Below are positions 1 through 7,228 of a DNA stretch of 30,906 nucleotides, one piece after another. Made by a program: the position numbers and the translations under genes. Position 1 is the stretch's first letter. Every line of letters begins with the position of its first letter. This DNA is from UM-FILTER-42-14 sp964586055. Its GTDB lineage: Bacteria; Patescibacteriota; Microgenomatia; UBA1400; PJMF01. The stretch is from the NCBI GenBank assembly GCA_964586055.1, contig CAZPFX010000010.1, positions 1-30,906 of the forward strand, in the 5' to 3' direction. The notes under the pieces were generated by a model, which was not told the DNA's origin, did not search any database, and worked only from the letters and a program-made list of their open reading frames with translations.

Positions 1-2477
1 TTGTCCGTGAGAGAACTTGCACCTCCCTGAACTTCAAACCTTTCATTAAGGTTTTCATCGTTTTCCAGAGCATTAATTTGATCTTTAGTAAGGAAGCTGC
101 TACTTAAAACGTTAGATATATCTTCAGCTTCATAGCCAACTGGATAAACCAGATACATATTTACTTCGACTTTATCAGCGTTGCCAGAGTCTTTATTTTG
201 AGCTGTCACGAAAAATTCACTAGTAAATGTCTGATTTGCTGAATCAATACCAGTGCTTGCTTCAACTGAATTAAAAAGGTTTGCTAAAAGATCTCCTCCA
301 AGCTCGGTGTTGAAGATTGGTTTTGGATAAATTTTACTTAGGGCACTCGGATCCAAGATAGTAAAAACATCATCAATTTTGTCATCATCAACACAGCTTA
401 GTTGTCCGTCACTTAGTTTTTGTTGGGCGTTTATCATATCAGTTAGAGCCTTCACTAGCTCGTCGTTACAAGCTTGGCTTCCAATTCCATTTGGAGCCAA
501 TCCATCCAGGCAATAAACTGCGCTATCTTTTGTTTGGCTCTGGATGTGATCGAACGTATTGACAAAATTGACTCTTCTTTCCACTTCATTTTCGAGTCGG
601 ATTTCCTGTTGTTTTTTTGTAGTGAGAGAGTCACGAGTAAGCATGGCGCCGTCAGAAAAGCCTGGGTATGCAGAGGATTTGTTGTTTAAAGTATCCAGAG
701 GCTTATTTGTAATGACGTCTGGGATTTTAAAAGCAAAAGCAAGTACTTCGTCCCTTGGATTATTCTGATGAGCAAAGAAATTAAACAAAGTATTTCTCTC
801 TTTTAGATTTGAGATGCTTATCAAGATGAATGCTAATCTATAGCTCTTGTTGATAGAGAGAGGGATTTGAGAGAGGCTACTCAGCAACTCTTGGCTTTCT
901 TTATTTGCAGACCTTGCCTCTAATGTAATGACTTTACAGGTTTCAAGAGGATTCTTTCTATTTGCCTTTTCATGATATTTAGAAAGTAGGGATTGGATTG
1001 TTTGTGAAGTATTTCCGACGGTCTCGAAATATAATGAGCAAGTGTTGGGATCTTTTAGTTTTTGACACATCAGATCTTGAGCCAGTAAATTTTTTACTCC
1101 CTCGGTGCACTTCTGTTCGTCGGTTAGCAGCGACTCTATCGGAGCAGATCCTAGTTCACTGTGTGAGTAGTCGGCGCCAGAATTTTCTTGATAAGACCAA
1201 TATTCTTCAAAATCTGCCTTGAGTTTTCCCTTGCGGTCAGTATCTCTGAAGATAGGATTTTGACCATCGATCATGTCGATCATAAAGATTGGATTTAGAT
1301 CAAATCTATCCTCTCCGAAAAATTCAGATATTTGACCACTGAGTGAGGGGGATATTTCTCTTGTTGGCATGGCGCAGTAGGCTTCATAGCCCTGTTCAAC
1401 TAAGTCTCTTCGAATTGTTTCAGTGGTCCTGTTTTCTTTTGGAGCAAGGCCTTCAAGAGGGGTAATGTAAAAATTGCTTACGGGAGTATTCCCGTCACCC
1501 CCTGGGTTCGGATAATTACCTCCTGTAGTACTTCCACATCCTTGTCCTCCGGGAGCAGTTATTGGTTGCATTGTTGAAACTGTGCTCGGAGGGGAGGAGC
1601 CGCAGGCAGCAAAAAAGTTAGCAAAGTTGGATTTTGGTTGTTGATTCCTGTCAACTATTCCAAATGGAGTCACCATGCCATCACTCCAGGCGAACCAAAA
1701 AGTTGGATCTCCGTACGAATTTTGAAAAACACCGTCTAAATACCTGTTTAATTGGTCAGACACAGTTGTCTCAATTCCAATTTCGGTTATCCACAAGCCT
1801 TTTCCTCGCGAAAGGGCCCTATATTGGTTCATTAAATCTCCCATATCACCTGTCATTCCAGCTGGGAAGCCGTTTACTGATTTTGCATACGGGTGAACTC
1901 CGACAGCTGAGAGAAGGCTAATTGAGTTTGGAGACATAGATGAAAAAGTCTCTGAGAGGTATTGTGGGTGGCCCGAGGCTAGGCCTCCGATTACAGTAGT
2001 TTTTCCGCCTAGGGTTGGTAAAACGCTATCTAATATATTTGCAAATTGCTGAGGAGACAGGTTCCCGCCCTGTGGGATATCTGGCTCATTCCATATTTCA
2101 TAAGCATCAATTAGACTTCCCAATTCTCCGTTGATGTACGCGGTTCTTTCTGCAAACCCTTCAAGATCGTTGAAGGCGCCTGGGTAGGTCATATAGTCCA
2201 AGATGACTAAGGTTTTGATTCCAGCATTTTTGTATTCAGACAATACGCCTCGGTATACGTCGACTGATTCTTGAGCGGGACTGTTTTTGGTGCAGTCTTT
2301 ATACTCAATTCTTACCCAATCTACTCCTGGAAGAGAGTCAGAAGATGGATATCCAGCACCATTAGTGGGATCAATGTTAATTCCACAGCTAGCTGCAAGG
2401 GCGCGTTTTGGAAAAAATACAGAAATTACTTCAGCCAAAAAAAATACAATAACTAGTGAAAAAATCCGGTGTTTCAC
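1..2477 (-). CDS. Secreted clan GH-A glycosidase-like protein, partial (3' end outside window)
   Basis: I read this frame by hand on the minus strand. It stays open from a GTG at 2477 to the window edge, about 825 codons with no stop. Residues 1-29 form a signal peptide (MKHR, a hydrophobic stretch, cleavage near ALA-AS). Residues about 30-270 look like a (beta/alpha)8 glycoside hydrolase: WNEPD with putative acid/base Glu131 and WITEIG with putative nucleophile Glu232, the roughly 100-residue spacing typical of clan GH-A (GH5/GH39-like). A Gly/Asn/Pro-rich linker follows, then a long helical, Cys-containing region I cannot assign. An in-frame TAG lies upstream of the GTG, and a TATAAT box ends six bases before it, so the start is probably leaderless. 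It lies just downstream of ten pilin-like genes, so it may belong to the same surface apparatus. Substrate unknown. Confidence 0.75.
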   Translation of the reverse strand, partial: MKHRIFSLVIVFFLAEVISVFFPKRALAASCGINIDPTNGAGYPSSDSLPGVDWVRIEYKDCTKNSPAQESVDVYRGVLSEYKNAGIKTLVILDYMTYPGAFNDLEGFAERTAYINGELGSLIDAYEIWNEPDIPQGGNLSPQQFANILDSVLPTLGGKTTVIGGLASGHPQYLSETFSSMSPNSISLLSAVGVHPYAKSVNGFPAGMTGDMGDLMNQYRALSRGKGLWITEIGIETTVSDQLNRYLDGVFQNSYGDPTFWFAWSDGMVTPFGIVDRNQQPKSNFANFFAACGSSPPSTVSTMQPITAPGGQGCGSTTGGNYPNPGGDGNTPVSNFYITPLEGLAPKENRTTETIRRDLVEQGYEAYCAMPTREISPSLSGQISEFFGEDRFDLNPIFMIDMIDGQNPIFRDTDRKGKLKADFEEYWSYQENSGADYSHSELGSAPIESLLTDEQKCTEGVKNLLAQDLMCQKLKDPNTCSLYFETVGNTSQTIQSLLSKYHEKANRKNPLETCKVITLEARSANKESQELLSSLSQIPLSINKSYRLAFILISISNLKERNTLFNFFAHQNNPRDEVLAFAFKIPDVITNKPLDTLNNKSSAYPGFSDGAMLTRDSLTTKKQQEIRLENEVERRVNFVNTFDHIQSQTKDSAVYCLDGLAPNGIGSQACNDELVKALTDMINAQQKLSDGQLSCVDDDKIDDVFTILDPSALSKIYPKPIFNTELGGDLLANLFNSVEASTGIDSANQTFTSEFFVTAQNKDSGNADKVEVNMYLVYPVGYEAEDISNVLSSSFLTKDQINALENDENLNERFEVQGGASSLTD

Positions 2478-2483
2478 AATCTC

Positions 2484-2489
2484 ATTATA
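2484..2489 (-). promoter_or_regulatory. -10 box (TATAAT) for the GH-A-like gene
   Basis: A perfect TATAAT on the minus strand lies six bases before the GTG start at 2477, so transcription should begin at or next to the start codon. No convincing -35 was found. The stretch 2490-2573 holds no gene; on the minus strand it has a weak nested inverted repeat (CAGAGC...GCTCTG) without a T-run. Confidence 0.5.
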
Positions 2490-2573
2490 GCCTAGGAAGT
2501 CCTACTCATCAGAGCCGCCTGCTTTATCAGAAACAGGGAAGCAAGCTCTGTGGTTTTTACTTTATAAGTAATG

Positions 2574-3017
2574 TTATTCGTTAATTCCGAGTCCTTGGGA
2601 ATCAGGAATATATGTATTATTCGGCTTATCAGACCTCGGAATTTTGAATTCGGTCACAGAAGTTATGCCGGTGAAGCTTGCGATGAGATTTAGAATAATG
2701 AAGGCGGAGAGAGAAACCACGATACCCACAACAGCATAAGTGATGGTTTTTCTGGCATCTTCAACATTTTTAGAATTACTTCCAGCTAACATCCACTTAA
2801 AAGAGGCGACGATAAACATTACAAAAGCCGCCAAGCCAATGATGGAGATGATCACGGTAAAAGCATTGGCGATCAGGCACTCAAGGCCTTGGAGAGTCGC
2901 CACCTCATTGTATACACAAGCCTCTCCCCATTCCTGAGTTTGTGCCATAACGGGTGTGGTACTAAGTGCTAGTGCGGATAAAGCAGATAAAAAGATAGAA
3001 ACTCTAGATTGCGACAT
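2574..3017 (-). CDS. TrbC/VirB2-like pilin-family membrane protein (array member 10)
   Basis: A 147-residue protein with a signal peptide ending near VMAQ (about residue 26), two cysteines in the mature N-terminus (ACVYN, LECL), a hydrophobic helix (about 52-74), a short polar loop (GSNSKNVEDARKT) and a second helix (about 88-112). This two-helix plus charged-loop plan is that of TrbC/VirB2 conjugative pilins and matches the other array members. The Lys-x3-Asp-Ala-Arg part of the loop is conserved while the usual GGD is replaced by GSN. The tail after about 115 is hydrophilic. It is the last small protein before the GH-A-like gene. Its TATACT box (3026-3031) sits eight bases before the ATG, so it probably has its own transcript. 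Membrane topology is predicted only; an assembled pilus is not shown. Confidence 0.75.
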   Translation of the reverse strand: MSQSRVSIFLSALSALALSTTPVMAQTQEWGEACVYNEVATLQGLECLIANAFTVIISIIGLAAFVMFIVASFKWMLAGSNSKNVEDARKTITYAVVGIVVSLSAFIILNLIASFTGITSVTEFKIPRSDKPNNTYIPDSQGLGINE

Positions 3018-3025
3018 AGAGTACT

Positions 3026-3031
3026 AGTATA
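3026..3031 (-). promoter_or_regulatory. -10 box (TATACT), near-leaderless
   Basis: TATACT on the minus strand lies eight bases before the ATG at 3017, giving an expected leader of only one or two bases. No SD sequence is present. Confidence 0.45.
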
Positions 3032-3054
3032 CCCGAAGCTGATAGATTGCGAAA

Positions 3055-3555
3055 TTAGACACCGCTAATTGGTTTGACGTTTTCCAGAAGAGCGTCGAAA
3101 GACTCAAAACCAAGGAAGCGAATAACTAAAAGGAAGATGGCCCAGCTTGCGGCAATTATAACTAAGCCTATTATGGCGTGTAGTATTTTACCTCTGGCAT
3201 CAGTGATTTTACCTTGGTCGCCACCAGAGCTAAGCCAGGAAAAGGCAGCGGTGATGAGCTGCAGTAGTGTAATCAAAGCTGCGATGAGCATGATAATGGT
3301 CAGAACAGAAGTGATCAGCCCACCCAGAGTGAGGGCATATCCCTTATAAATGATGACTTGTCCGAATGCGTTTGAACTCATAGTGCTTGTTCCTGAATTA
3401 GTTGCTGTAGTAGAAAGATACAGCGTATTACCGTCTTGTACAACGCCCACTGTTCCTGAGTTTAGTCCGGAGGTGCTACCACTAGCTTGAGCCGTGGATA
3501 TTATCACGAAGAAACTCAATATAGCTAATGATACTATTTGTAGTCTTTTGATCAT
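3055..3555 (-). CDS. TrbC/VirB2-like pilin-family membrane protein (array member 9)
   Basis: A 166-residue protein with a signal peptide ending at TAQASG (about residue 25), then a Ser/Thr/Gly/Asn-rich mature N-terminus of about 55 residues, the longest among the simple members and suited to surface exposure. Two transmembrane helices (about 78-105 and 127-150) flank the family loop SSGGDQGKITDARGKI. The loop follows the W-x2-GGD-x-GK-x3-AR signature seen across the array. The gene lies between the terminator at 3598-3628 and a TATAAT at 3563-3568, so it is transcribed apart from the upstream duplicate pair. A role as structural subunit of a pilus-like or secretion apparatus is inferred from the family. 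Confidence 0.78.
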   Translation of the reverse strand: MIKRLQIVSLAILSFFVIISTAQASGSTSGLNSGTVGVVQDGNTLYLSTTATNSGTSTMSSNAFGQVIIYKGYALTLGGLITSVLTIIMLIAALITLLQLITAAFSWLSSGGDQGKITDARGKILHAIIGLVIIAASWAIFLLVIRFLGFESFDALLENVKPISGV

Positions 3556-3562
3556 GTTAGGT

Positions 3563-3568
3563 ATTATA
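3563..3568 (-). promoter_or_regulatory. -10 box (TATAAT), leaderless type
   Basis: A perfect TATAAT on the minus strand lies seven bases before the ATG at 3555 and follows the terminator at 3598-3628, so a promoter is needed here. No SD is present. Confidence 0.6.
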
Positions 3569-3597
3569 TCTTGAAGTTAGAAAAAGAAAAGACCTAT

Positions 3598-3628
3598 AAC
3601 AAAAAACCCCTCCGGGAAGGAGGGGTTT
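3598..3628 (-). terminator. Rho-independent terminator
   Basis: Read on the minus strand, a 10-bp stem (AAACCCCTCC / GGAGGGGTTT) with a five-base loop is followed by a T-run overlapping the stem base. It lies just after the stop of the pilin gene at 3647-4084 and is the only strong intrinsic terminator seen in the window. Confidence 0.9.
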
Positions 3629-3646
3629 AAAAATTCAGAGTATAGA

Positions 3647-4084
3647 TTACGGCGCGCTTGATACTCCTTCTGCTCCAATCGATTTAAGATTGCTGAACAA
3701 TTCAGTGTAGTTGCTGAAACCAAGGAAGTTAATTACGATCAAAAAGACTGCCCATGCAGCAGCGAGGATGATTAATCCAACCACAGCAGCGGTAATCTTA
3801 TTTCTTGCTTCTTCTGTTTTGCCAGAATCACCACCAGAGGTAACCCATTGAATACCACCCCAGATCATGTAGATCAAAATCATTAAGGCAGCAATAAGCA
3901 TTACAAAAGTGAGAACAGAGCTAATCAAAGTACCAAAGGTATCAGCAAAGCCTTTGCCGGTGTTGACCGTGCCAGAGAGTTCTCCTTTGACAGTGCCGTT
4001 TCCTGCAAACGCAACTCCTGTCAAAAAAAGAGAGGTGCTAACTAGTGAAGCCTTAGCGGCCAAAGTTGTGAGGGTATTTTTCAT
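3647..4084 (-). CDS. TrbC/VirB2-like pilin, tandem duplicate copy B
   Basis: A 145-residue protein with a signal peptide to VAFAG (about residue 27), a short mature N-terminus, two transmembrane helices (about 52-76 and 97-121) and the loop WVTSGGDSGKTEEARNK. Residues 1-27 and 38-138 are identical to the neighbour at 4111-4575; only residues 28-37 and the tail after Gly-Ala at 138 differ. The DNA of the identical part carries many synonymous changes, so the copy is old and the protein is under strong constraint. An AAGGA sequence sits seven bases before the ATG, one of the few good ribosome sites here, fitting an internal operon position 26 bases after copy A. The terminator at 3598-3628 follows. 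This looks like the main pilin pair of the array, though that is inference. Confidence 0.82.
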   Translation of the reverse strand: MKNTLTTLAAKASLVSTSLFLTGVAFAGNGTVKGELSGTVNTGKGFADTFGTLISSVLTFVMLIAALMILIYMIWGGIQWVTSGGDSGKTEEARNKITAAVVGLIILAAAWAVFLIVINFLGFSNYTELFSNLKSIGAEGVSSAP

Positions 4085-4110
4085 ATTTATTCCTTTATAA
4101 GATTATTTTG

Positions 4111-4575
4111 TTAACGTTCACCACCTACTACTGACGTGTCAACTCCACTACTAACATTAGTTGCTCCAATCGACTTAAGATTGCTGAACAACTCAGTGTA
4201 GTTGCTGAAGCCGAGGAAGTTAATAACTATTAAAAAGACTGCCCATGCAGCAGCGAGGATGATTAATCCAACAACAGCGGCGGTAATCTTATTTCTAGCT
4301 TCTTCTGTTTTGCCAGAATCACCACCAGAGGTAACCCATTGAATTCCACCCCAGATCATGTAGATCAAGATCATGAGTGCGGCGATAAGCATTACAAAAG
4401 TGAGAACAGAGCTAATTAAAGTTCCGAAAGTATCAGCAAAGCCTTTGCCAGTGTTGACGGTACCAGCAAGACCTGCTCCGACATTTCCATTTGCTGCAAA
4501 CGCAACTCCTGTCAAAAAAAGAGAGGTGCTAACTAATGAGGCCTTGGCGGCCAGAGTTGTGAGGGTATTTTTCAT
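4111..4575 (-). CDS. TrbC/VirB2-like pilin, tandem duplicate copy A
   Basis: A 154-residue protein, duplicate of the gene downstream of it. The signal peptide ends at VAFAA (about residue 27), followed by a short Gly/Ala/Asn-rich N-terminus, two transmembrane helices and the WVTSGGDSGKTEEARNK loop. It differs from copy B only at residues 28-37 and in the longer C-terminal tail (after residue 138, ending VVGGER). A TACAAT box (4586-4591) lies ten bases before the ATG, giving a very short leader with no SD. Copies A and B are probably one transcript ending at the terminator at 3598-3628. Like VirB2, the mature protein would span the inner membrane with the charged loop in the cytoplasm. Confidence 0.82.
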   Translation of the reverse strand: MKNTLTTLAAKASLVSTSLFLTGVAFAANGNVGAGLAGTVNTGKGFADTFGTLISSVLTFVMLIAALMILIYMIWGGIQWVTSGGDSGKTEEARNKITAAVVGLIILAAAWAVFLIVINFLGFSNYTELFSNLKSIGATNVSSGVDTSVVGGER

Positions 4576-4585
4576 ATTACAAATT

Positions 4586-4591
4586 ATTGTA
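4586..4591 (-). promoter_or_regulatory. -10 box (TACAAT) for the duplicated pilin pair
   Basis: TACAAT on the minus strand lies ten bases before the ATG at 4575, inside a 42-base gap after the previous gene. A TTGTAT lies upstream but with a short 14-base spacer, so the -35 is doubtful. Confidence 0.45.
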
Positions 4592-4617
4592 GCATATTTA
4601 GGCTAATACAAGATACA

Positions 4618-4986
4618 TTAACCGAAATTAAACGTTAGGACCTCGATTCCTAAAAATGCTTGCAAGAGTGAGAAAATGGCTACGACAGAGGCCAAGACAA
4701 TGATTCCAATAACAGATTGAGTGATTCTAGCTCGAGAGGACTCGAGTTTTCCTGTGTCTCCACCAGAGGTGATCCACTCCATGGCGGCCCAGATGAGATT
4801 GACGAGAACCATTAGAGCGGCGATGGTCATAGCGATGGTGAGGACTCTGCCGACCATTACTCCGAGACCAACTTGGGCGTAATCAATTCCAGGAATATTG
4901 TTTCGGCCTGGAAGTTTTTGATTATTAGCTTCAAGAAACAAATTTAAATCTGCTTGAGCATGGATTGATTGTAGGATATTCTTCAT
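4618..4986 (-). CDS. TrbC/VirB2-like membrane protein without signal peptide (array member 6)
   Basis: A 122-residue protein with two transmembrane helices (about 43-68 and 89-113) separated by the family loop WITSGGDTGKLESSRAR. The first 40 residues are polar and lack a typical signal peptide, unlike the duplicated pair, so insertion may rely on the first helix itself. The C-terminus stops soon after the second helix, giving almost no tail. The gene starts six bases after the stop of the 4993-5463 gene with no SD, which suggests translational coupling. It is the last gene of the segment starting at 5834. A pilin-like role is inferred from the family and array context only. Confidence 0.72.
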   Translation of the reverse strand: MKNILQSIHAQADLNLFLEANNQKLPGRNNIPGIDYAQVGLGVMVGRVLTIAMTIAALMVLVNLIWAAMEWITSGGDTGKLESSRARITQSVIGIIVLASVVAIFSLLQAFLGIEVLTFNFG

Positions 4987-4992
4987 AATTAG

Positions 4993-5463
4993 TTAAAAGT
5001 CAGGTTGAACGCCTTCGTAGTCTACAGGCTGCCCAGGCACTGTTACAGGGGGTGTGTATTCTTGAAATTGCTCGGTTGCAGATGGGAACTGAAGCATCAA
5101 GATTCTAAAGTCAGTGCCAAAGAGTAACTTACTGACATAAGCAATAATCGTGAATGAGCTGACAAGTATAAATAGACCAATTGCCGACTGAGTTAGACGA
5201 TTTCTCGCGCTTTCGATTTTGCCACTGTCGCCTCCGGCAGTGATCCACTCAATGGCACCTTGTATAAATAAAACAATCACAGCTAAGGCGCCGATGGTGA
5301 TGGCTGATCTCCAGAGAACGATAAAGTATCCAGTGAATATTGAGCCATTATTGGCATTTTCTGCGCTATTACCAAGATCACCGATGACGGGGTTCTTTAT
5401 CTGGGCAAAGGCTACCGTGGCTGAGAGAAAAAAAATGGCTAGGAAAGTAAGAATTTTTTTCAT
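4993..5463 (-). CDS. TrbC/VirB2-like pilin-family membrane protein (array member 5)
   Basis: A 156-residue protein with a signal peptide (MKKILTFLAIFFLSATVAFAQ, cleavage near 20), two hydrophobic helices (about 49-69 and 92-115) and the loop WITAGGDSGKIESARNR, the best consensus copy of the W-x2-GGD-x-GK-x3-AR signature. The C-terminal tail of about 40 residues is Pro/Gln rich. Its ATG overlaps the TGA of the upstream gene (ATGA, 5460-5463), so the two are translationally coupled. It probably acts with its neighbours in one membrane or pilus-like assembly. Confidence 0.76.
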   Translation of the reverse strand: MKKILTFLAIFFLSATVAFAQIKNPVIGDLGNSAENANNGSIFTGYFIVLWRSAITIGALAVIVLFIQGAIEWITAGGDSGKIESARNRLTQSAIGLFILVSSFTIIAYVSKLLFGTDFRILMLQFPSATEQFQEYTPPVTVPGQPVDYEGVQPDF

Positions 5464-5834
5464 GGAGTTGGAACTAGGTCTTTAAGCATTTCTGCTGGAT
5501 TGAGAATATCTATACCAACGACAGTGCTGATAATACCAATAATACCGTAAGCAGCAACGATAATCACCAGGCCAATAGCTGACTGAACCATGCGATTCCT
5601 AGCTGTTTCAATTTTGCCACTTTCGCCGCCTGCAGTAATCCAGCCTAGGGCTCCAATGAGGAAATTGACAATAAAAAATATTGAACCGAGAACAGTCAAG
5701 ATTCCGAGCAAGTTAGAGAAGAAGACTTCAAGATTTGTAAAGGCGCCATCGGCGACGTCAGAACCAGTGGTGTACACAGTATCTACCGGCGCTTTAAATC
5801 CTCCGAATTGTGCTAGTTGTGTAGGAAATTGCAT
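5460..5834 (-). CDS. TrbC/VirB2-like membrane protein (array member 4)
   Basis: A 124-residue protein with a polar N-terminus of about 35 residues and no clear signal peptide, then two transmembrane helices (about 40-66 and 87-110) around the loop WITAGGESGKIETARNR. Glu replaces the Asp of the GGD motif. A TATACT box (5846-5851) lies eleven bases before the ATG in the 26-base gap after the previous gene, so a transcript may start here and run through 4618. It overlaps the next gene by four bases. It clearly belongs to the same two-helix family; its precise function is unknown. Confidence 0.74.
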   Translation of the reverse strand: MQFPTQLAQFGGFKAPVDTVYTTGSDVADGAFTNLEVFFSNLLGILTVLGSIFFIVNFLIGALGWITAGGESGKIETARNRMVQSAIGLVIIVAAYGIIGIISTVVGIDILNPAEMLKDLVPTP

Positions 5835-5845
5835 AATTTATAAGT

Positions 5846-5851
5846 AGTATA
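5846..5851 (-). promoter_or_regulatory. -10 box (TATACT), short leader
   Basis: TATACT on the minus strand lies eleven bases before the ATG at 5834 in a 26-base intergenic gap. No SD is visible. Confidence 0.4.
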
Positions 5852-5860
5852 CATTGTTGG

Positions 5861-6472
5861 CTACGGCGAGGCTACAGTGCTCTCGAGAGCGCCAATAAGC
5901 TGGGGATTAAGAATGTAACCAGCATCGCCAAAGAAGATCTGGCCTAAGGCGCCCGCAAGTAAAAATGCAGTAACTATAAGACTTAGTCCAATCGCCGACA
6001 TAGTAAGTTTTTCCTTTACTGCTTCGGCGCCGTCTGTTCCGCCCGGTTTCGTGATATAGATGAAGGCTGCAGAAATAACATTAAACATCACCCAGATACC
6101 AGCGATGATGGAGCCGAACTGAAGTATGCGAGAGAGGAAGAGGATGAGGCCGATGCCAGCAACAGTATTTCCTTCGCTCGTTTTGGCAATAAAGTTTAAT
6201 TTTTGTATAGAAGTTGGAGGTTTTACTCCACCCAAGACTGGTCTTGCTTCTCCCGATCCGCATGCTGGACCTGTTGCAGAGATAACAATTTCATCTTCTC
6301 CTGTAATTGGGTTCGGGTGAGTAGATTTTTGACATGTTTTGCCACCAGAGCATTTTCCTACTGATTCGCAGCCGTCTTTTTTAACCACCTGAGTATTCTG
6401 AGCATTAGCTGCTGTTGGGCTCAATAATGAAAAAAAGGAGAAAATTGCGATTGTTAGAAATATTTTTTTCAT
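5861..6472 (-). CDS. VirB2-like membrane protein with Cys-rich N-terminal domain (array member 3)
   Basis: A 203-residue protein with a signal peptide ending at ANAQ (about residue 24), then an extracytoplasmic stretch with four cysteines (GCESVGKCSGG, TCQ, ACGS) that could form disulfides. Two helices follow (about 103-133 and 155-180). The loop between them has drifted from the array consensus (KPGGTDGAEAVKEK) but keeps the Gly-Gly turn and downstream charges. It is longer than the simple members and halfway in design to the large proteins at 11772-14377. Its ATG overlaps the stop of the upstream gene by four bases. It may be a minor or tip-like subunit; this is inference. Confidence 0.68.
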   Translation of the reverse strand: MKKIFLTIAIFSFFSLLSPTAANAQNTQVVKKDGCESVGKCSGGKTCQKSTHPNPITGEDEIVISATGPACGSGEARPVLGGVKPPTSIQKLNFIAKTSEGNTVAGIGLILFLSRILQFGSIIAGIWVMFNVISAAFIYITKPGGTDGAEAVKEKLTMSAIGLSLIVTAFLLAGALGQIFFGDAGYILNPQLIGALESTVASP

Positions 6473-6843
6473 CTTATTGCCTGAATTGTTGGATTCAAAA
6501 TAAAGGTCGCGCTGCCGAAGAACAACAAACTGAAAATTGCAGTAATTGTGTAGGCAGTAACTAAAAGAACAAGACCAATAACACTATTAGTAATCATGGT
6601 GCTGACTTTTTCATTAGCACTGGCATCACCATTCCCAGAAATGTAGATGTAGGCAGCTAAGAAAATATTGATAACTACCCAGAGGGAGCCAACTATCATC
6701 AATAATTTAATGATAGTAGAAATAAATACCAAGATTCCTATATCCCCTCCATCAGCATTAAAGTTTCCCACAGGAGCAGGCTTATCTATCGTTCCAATTC
6801 CCAGCGGGTCAGTTGTTGCGGCCAGTAAAGTCAAAATACCCAT
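6469..6843 (-). CDS. VirB2-like membrane protein (array member 2)
   Basis: A 124-residue protein with a roughly 37-residue polar, Gly/Asp/Pro-containing N-terminus and two transmembrane helices (about 39-68 and 86-115). The loop is divergent (YISGNGDASANEKVST), with GNGD in place of GGD and no Arg, but the helix pattern and the following I-x-NSVIGL match the array members (QSAIGL, TAAVVGL). It begins two bases after the stop of the 6846-7205 gene and overlaps the next gene by four bases, so all three are surely co-transcribed from the promoter at 7213-7218. Confidence 0.68.
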   Translation of the reverse strand: MGILTLLAATTDPLGIGTIDKPAPVGNFNADGGDIGILVFISTIIKLLMIVGSLWVVINIFLAAYIYISGNGDASANEKVSTMITNSVIGLVLLVTAYTITAIFSLLFFGSATFILNPTIQAIR

Positions 6844-6845
6844 AT

Positions 6846-7205
6846 TTATAAACCCATGTTTACTCCGGTTAGGAGCTGAACAATTTGTACAATCCAGTAT
6901 GCACTAAACAGAAGCACGAAGCCAATGACCGCTGTAGTAGCCATTTTTTGGGCTTGTTCCATGCCTTTTTTGCCCTGGGAAACGAATAGAAATCCGGCAT
7001 AAAAAACATACAGAAAGAGCATGACGCCACCGACTACAAAGAGATTTCTCACAATTAGATTAACGAGAAAGGCGGGCTCGCTGTAGACACTTTTTATTGT
7101 TGTATTGTTTGAGAGGGTTAGACACTCTCCCAAGTCGATGGAGGTTTCTCCGCCAGCTTCGCAGGCTGCATAAACTTTTTGGACAATTGGGAACAATGAG
7201 GCCAT
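6846..7205 (-). CDS. VirB2-like membrane protein, first gene of the array (array member 1)
   Basis: A 119-residue protein. The start is a short amphipathic leader (MASLFPIVQKVYAACEAGG) with two cysteines, at Ala-Cys-Glu and Gly-Glu-Cys, in the first 30 residues. Two transmembrane helices (about 46-74 and 88-112) flank the loop SQGKKGMEQAQKM. The second helix (VIGFVLLFSAYWIVQIV) closely resembles the end of the large protein at 11772-13127 (IVGFLLLFVSYWIMQIV), a direct link between the two pilin-like loci. A perfect TATAAT lies seven bases before the ATG, so the mRNA is probably leaderless. The promoter faces away from the ECF sigma gene on the other strand. Confidence 0.7.
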   Translation of the reverse strand: MASLFPIVQKVYAACEAGGETSIDLGECLTLSNNTTIKSVYSEPAFLVNLIVRNLFVVGGVMLFLYVFYAGFLFVSQGKKGMEQAQKMATTAVIGFVLLFSAYWIVQIVQLLTGVNMGL

Positions 7206-7212
7206 GAGTGGT

Positions 7213-7218
7213 ATTATA
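7213..7218. promoter_or_regulatory. Shared divergent -10 region (pilin array / ECF sigma operon)
   Basis: The near-palindrome GTATTATAC gives a perfect TATAAT on the minus strand, seven bases before the array start at 7205. On the plus strand it gives TATTAT (7212-7217), eleven bases before the sigma ATG at 7229. Only 23 bases separate the two start codons, so both operons must be read from overlapping promoters that exclude each other. Confidence 0.55.
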
Positions 7219-7228
7219 CGACAATTAC

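Larger units (their letters stand above)
3647..4575 (-). repeat. Tandem gene duplication of two pilin-like genes
   Basis: The two adjacent coding regions align along their whole length. The proteins share identical cores (residues 1-27 and 38-138 in copy B numbering), while the DNA differs at scattered third codon positions. The variable parts are the mature N-terminus and the C-terminal tail. Confidence 0.9.

Noticed and set aside
474..2490. Several plus-strand open frames (61-95 codons)
   Set aside because: They lie opposite the continuous 825-codon minus-strand frame with signal peptide and glycosidase motifs and show no protein features.
2490..2573. Nested inverted repeat (CAGAGC...GCTCTG) as a terminator
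   Set aside because: Large loop and no T-run in the direction of transcription.
7208..7228. Earlier GTG start for the ECF sigma factor
   Set aside because: It would start inside the shared -10 region; the ATG at 7229 fits family length and promoter position.
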